A DNA stretch of 7,149 nt from Clostridium sp. UBA6758 (lineage in GTDB: Bacteria > Bacillota > Clostridia > Clostridiales > Clostridiaceae), in the NCBI GenBank assembly GCA_002453475.1, contig DKGY01000052.1, forward strand, positions 7,469 through 14,617, given 5' to 3'. Within the stretch, counting starts at the first letter, position 1; each line of letters opens with the position of its first letter. Shown here in pieces: positions 5,694-7,149 of the stretch. The notes under the pieces were generated by a model. That model was given only the letters and a program-made list of their open reading frames with translations. It did not search any database and was not told where the DNA came from. A program made the translations under genes and the position numbers.

Positions 5694-6833
5694 TTATCCT
5701 ACTTTATAAATTCTAATGATTGCTTCAACTAATTTTTCTATATCCTCAAAAGTATTAAAATATCCCGGACTAACTCTCACCGTACCAGCATATTCTGTAC
5801 CAATTACCTCATGTATTAAAGGTGCACAATGGTAACCTGTCCGTACAGCAATTCCGCCTTCATTCAATTGTTCACCAACAATTGACGCATCAATCCCATC
5901 TATATTGAAGGAAAGTACTGCACTTCTTTGTTTTATAGAGTCATTTCCATATATTTTTACATAAGAAAGTTTTTTTAGCTCTTCCAACAAAAGCGATAGC
6001 AATTCTTCTTCACATTTTTGTATATTATCTATTCCAATTCTCTTAATAAATTTTATTCCTTCACAGAGCCCAGCAATACCTGGTGTGTTTAGTGTTCCAC
6101 TTTCAAATTGATCCGGAATAAAGTCTGGTTGAACCATAAAGTGTGAATTACTTCCAGTTCCTCCTTCCTTAAACTTTTTTAACTTAATACCCTCTCTTAT
6201 AAATAATCCTCCTGTTCCTTGAGGACCAAGTAACCCTTTATGTCCCGGAAAAGCCAATAGATCAATATGAGTATTTTCCACATCAATGGGAATCACACCA
6301 GCACTTTGAGATGCATCTACCATAAATACAATGCCATTTTCCTTTGAAAACTTTCCAATGCTTTCAATATCCTGAATACTGCCTAGTACATTAGAAGCAT
6401 GATTAATAATAATCATTTTAGTGTTTTCTTTAATCTCTTTTTTAATATCATTAGAATTGACATAGCCTGCTTTATCTACACATACCAAAGTGATTTCAAC
6501 TCCACTTTTACTCAATGAATGAAGTGGTCTTAAAACAGAATTATGTTCAATCACTGTACTAATAACATGATCTCCTCTTTTTAAAGCTCCTTTAATTGCT
6601 ATATTTAAAGATTCTGTGGCATTGCTAGTGAAAATTAAATTGAAAGGACTGGGCATATTAAATAATTCGCAGATTAGCGCTCTTGTTTCCATGATTTTCA
6701 AAGCTGATTTTACTGCCATATCATGGGAACCTCGTCCCGGATTAGCACCATAGTTTTTCATACAATTTAATACTTCTTCATAAACTTGTGATGGTTTTGG
6801 AAATGATGTAGCTGCATTATCTAAGTAAATCAT
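5694..6833 (-). CDS. Cysteine desulfurase, class V aminotransferase fold (SufS/CsdB-like)
   Basis: This 379-residue pyridoxal-phosphate enzyme would convert cysteine to alanine and load the sulfur on its own cysteine as persulfide for Fe-S clusters, tRNA thiolation or other sulfur uses. The sequence opens MIYLDNAATSFPKP, typical of the family. Cofactor residues are visible: Thr73 in SNATES, His97 in IEHNS, Asp173 and Gln176 in VDASQSAG, and the Schiff-base Lys199 in FPGHKG. The persulfide Cys336 sits in RTGYHCAPL (331-339) with Arg331 for the substrate carboxylate. This R-x-G-x-HCA arrangement is that of the group II (SufS/CsdB) branch, and the length fits the short 380-residue subfamily. AAGGGGG (6845-6839) lies 5 bases before the ATG. 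No scaffold gene (SufU/IscU) is adjacent. The only partner was the flavoprotein now decayed downstream. A selenocysteine lyase-like role is a possible alternative. Confidence 0.9.
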   Translation of the reverse strand: MIYLDNAATSFPKPSQVYEEVLNCMKNYGANPGRGSHDMAVKSALKIMETRALICELFNMPSPFNLIFTSNATESLNIAIKGALKRGDHVISTVIEHNSVLRPLHSLSKSGVEITLVCVDKAGYVNSNDIKKEIKENTKMIIINHASNVLGSIQDIESIGKFSKENGIVFMVDASQSAGVIPIDVENTHIDLLAFPGHKGLLGPQGTGGLFIREGIKLKKFKEGGTGSNSHFMVQPDFIPDQFESGTLNTPGIAGLCEGIKFIKRIGIDNIQKCEEELLSLLLEELKKLSYVKIYGNDSIKQRSAVLSFNIDGIDASIVGEQLNEGGIAVRTGYHCAPLIHEVIGTEYAGTVRVSPGYFNTFEDIEKLVEAIIRIYKVG

Positions 6834-7036
6834 ATAAACCCCCTTATTAAACTCTCAAAGCAAATAAATATATGACTAAATACCTATCATGAAACCCCAA
6901 GTCATAAAGTTCTTGCTTACTATGCTATATTCAAAATAACAAAGTTTCATGATTACTCATAAAAATAGAAGGATTTCCTAGTGATATGATACAGAAATTA
7001 TTCATTTACTATATATAAAAATGTCAGCATAAAAAG
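6834..7036 (-). promoter_or_regulatory. Upstream/leader region of the desulfurase with interleaved inverted repeats
   Basis: This 203-base stretch contains no gene. Reading the minus strand, a weak sigma-A candidate is CTGACA (7027-7022) and AATAAT (7002-6997), with a 19-base spacer that is longer than ideal. The transcript would carry a leader of about 150 bases. In it ATCATGAAAC (6953-6944) can pair perfectly with GTTTCATGAT (6895-6886), and TATGACT (6906-6900) can pair perfectly with AGTCATA (6877-6871). The two pairings interleave, so they are mutually exclusive or form a pseudoknot. No T-box, SAM or other known riboswitch signature was recognised. Confidence 0.35.
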
Positions 7037-7072
7037 AAATCCCGGTATTGGAAATCCACATTCCGGGATTTT
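7023..7072 (-). terminator. Intrinsic terminator for a minus-strand gene entering from the right
   Basis: AAATCCCGG (7037-7045) pairs with CCGGGATTT (7063-7071), a 9-bp stem that can be extended inside by TGG/CCA (7049-7051 with 7056-7058). Read on the minus strand the stem is followed by CTTTTTATG, a clear U tract. On the plus strand the tract is TTGTTAAAA, weaker, and no plus-strand gene lies upstream. The terminator therefore implies a minus-strand unit to the right of the window. Confidence 0.7.
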
Positions 7073-7100
7073 GTTAAAATTAATGGCAGTAGTTTAATAT

Positions 7101-7148
7101 TTATATCTCAAAACTGTCATCACCTTTTATAATCACTAACTTTAGTGA
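7101..7148 (-). CDS. Possible last 15 codons of a minus-strand gene (partial)
   Basis: From the right edge the minus strand has an open frame reading SLKLVIIKGDDSFEI with TAA at 7103-7101. Its stop lies 30 bases before the stem of the minus-strand terminator, the expected layout for a gene end. The fragment is too short to identify and an open frame of this length is not in itself evidence, so this rests on the terminator. The same bases contain a palindrome next to TATAAT that could instead be a plus-strand promoter-operator. Confidence 0.35.
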   Translation of the reverse strand, partial: SLKLVIIKGDDSFEI

Positions 7149-7149
7149 A

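Noticed and set aside
1..7149. CRISPR arrays, tRNA or rRNA genes, insertion sequences, T-box or known riboswitches
   Set aside because: No regularly spaced repeats, cloverleaf, transposase, terminal inverted repeats or conserved riboswitch cores were seen on either strand.

Overview
The window is AT-rich, has AGA/ATA-heavy codon use and strong AAAAGGAGGA-type ribosome binding sites. Two of its cysteine-rich genes look like clostridial spore-surface genes behind sigma-K-like promoters. It therefore suggests a spore-forming low-GC Firmicute, most likely Clostridium in the narrow sense. This assignment is an inference from composition and gene content.

Layout, left to right. (1) 1-714, +: the C-terminal half of a major facilitator superfamily (MFS) efflux-type permease, cut by the left edge and followed by an AT-rich hairpin/T-tract terminator. 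(2) 903-3206, +: a compact three-gene ABC importer operon of the quaternary-amine/osmoprotectant (OpuB/OpuC/ProWX-like) family, ordered permease, lipoprotein binding protein, ATPase. It has one permease and an ATPase without the C-terminal CBS domains usual in OpuCA. (3) 3361-5022, +: two separately promoted genes for cysteine-rich proteins without signal peptides. The first (257 aa, 12 Cys) has an acidic, Pro/Cys-rich tail. The second (206 aa, 16 Cys) resembles DUF4489 and carries a short duplicated peptide at each end. Each is preceded by an AC-N16-CATA promoter-like site, the arrangement expected for late mother-cell sporulation transcription. (4) 5023-5300: a convergent intergenic region with three strong hairpins. 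(5) 5301-5693, -: a decayed remnant of a flavin-dependent oxidoreductase. Its dinucleotide-binding N-terminus and amine-oxidase-like C-terminus are both recognisable, but the middle is deleted and the frame is broken several times. (6) 5694-6833, -: an intact class V aminotransferase-fold cysteine desulfurase (SufS/CsdB-like), directly upstream of the remnant. (7) 6834-7149: its leader, with two interleaved inverted repeats, then a minus-strand terminator and possibly the last 15 codons of another minus-strand gene.

How they fit together: the ABC operon would import a compatible solute or related quaternary amine/betaine (choline, carnitine, glycine betaine, possibly ergothioneine). The two cysteine-rich proteins are likely structural, disulfide-forming layers of the spore coat or exosporium. 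The desulfurase would mobilise sulfur from cysteine. Its former operon partner, the flavoprotein, has been lost. The least described material is the pair of cysteine-rich proteins with their matching promoters; the flavoprotein remnant is the other feature most easily missed.
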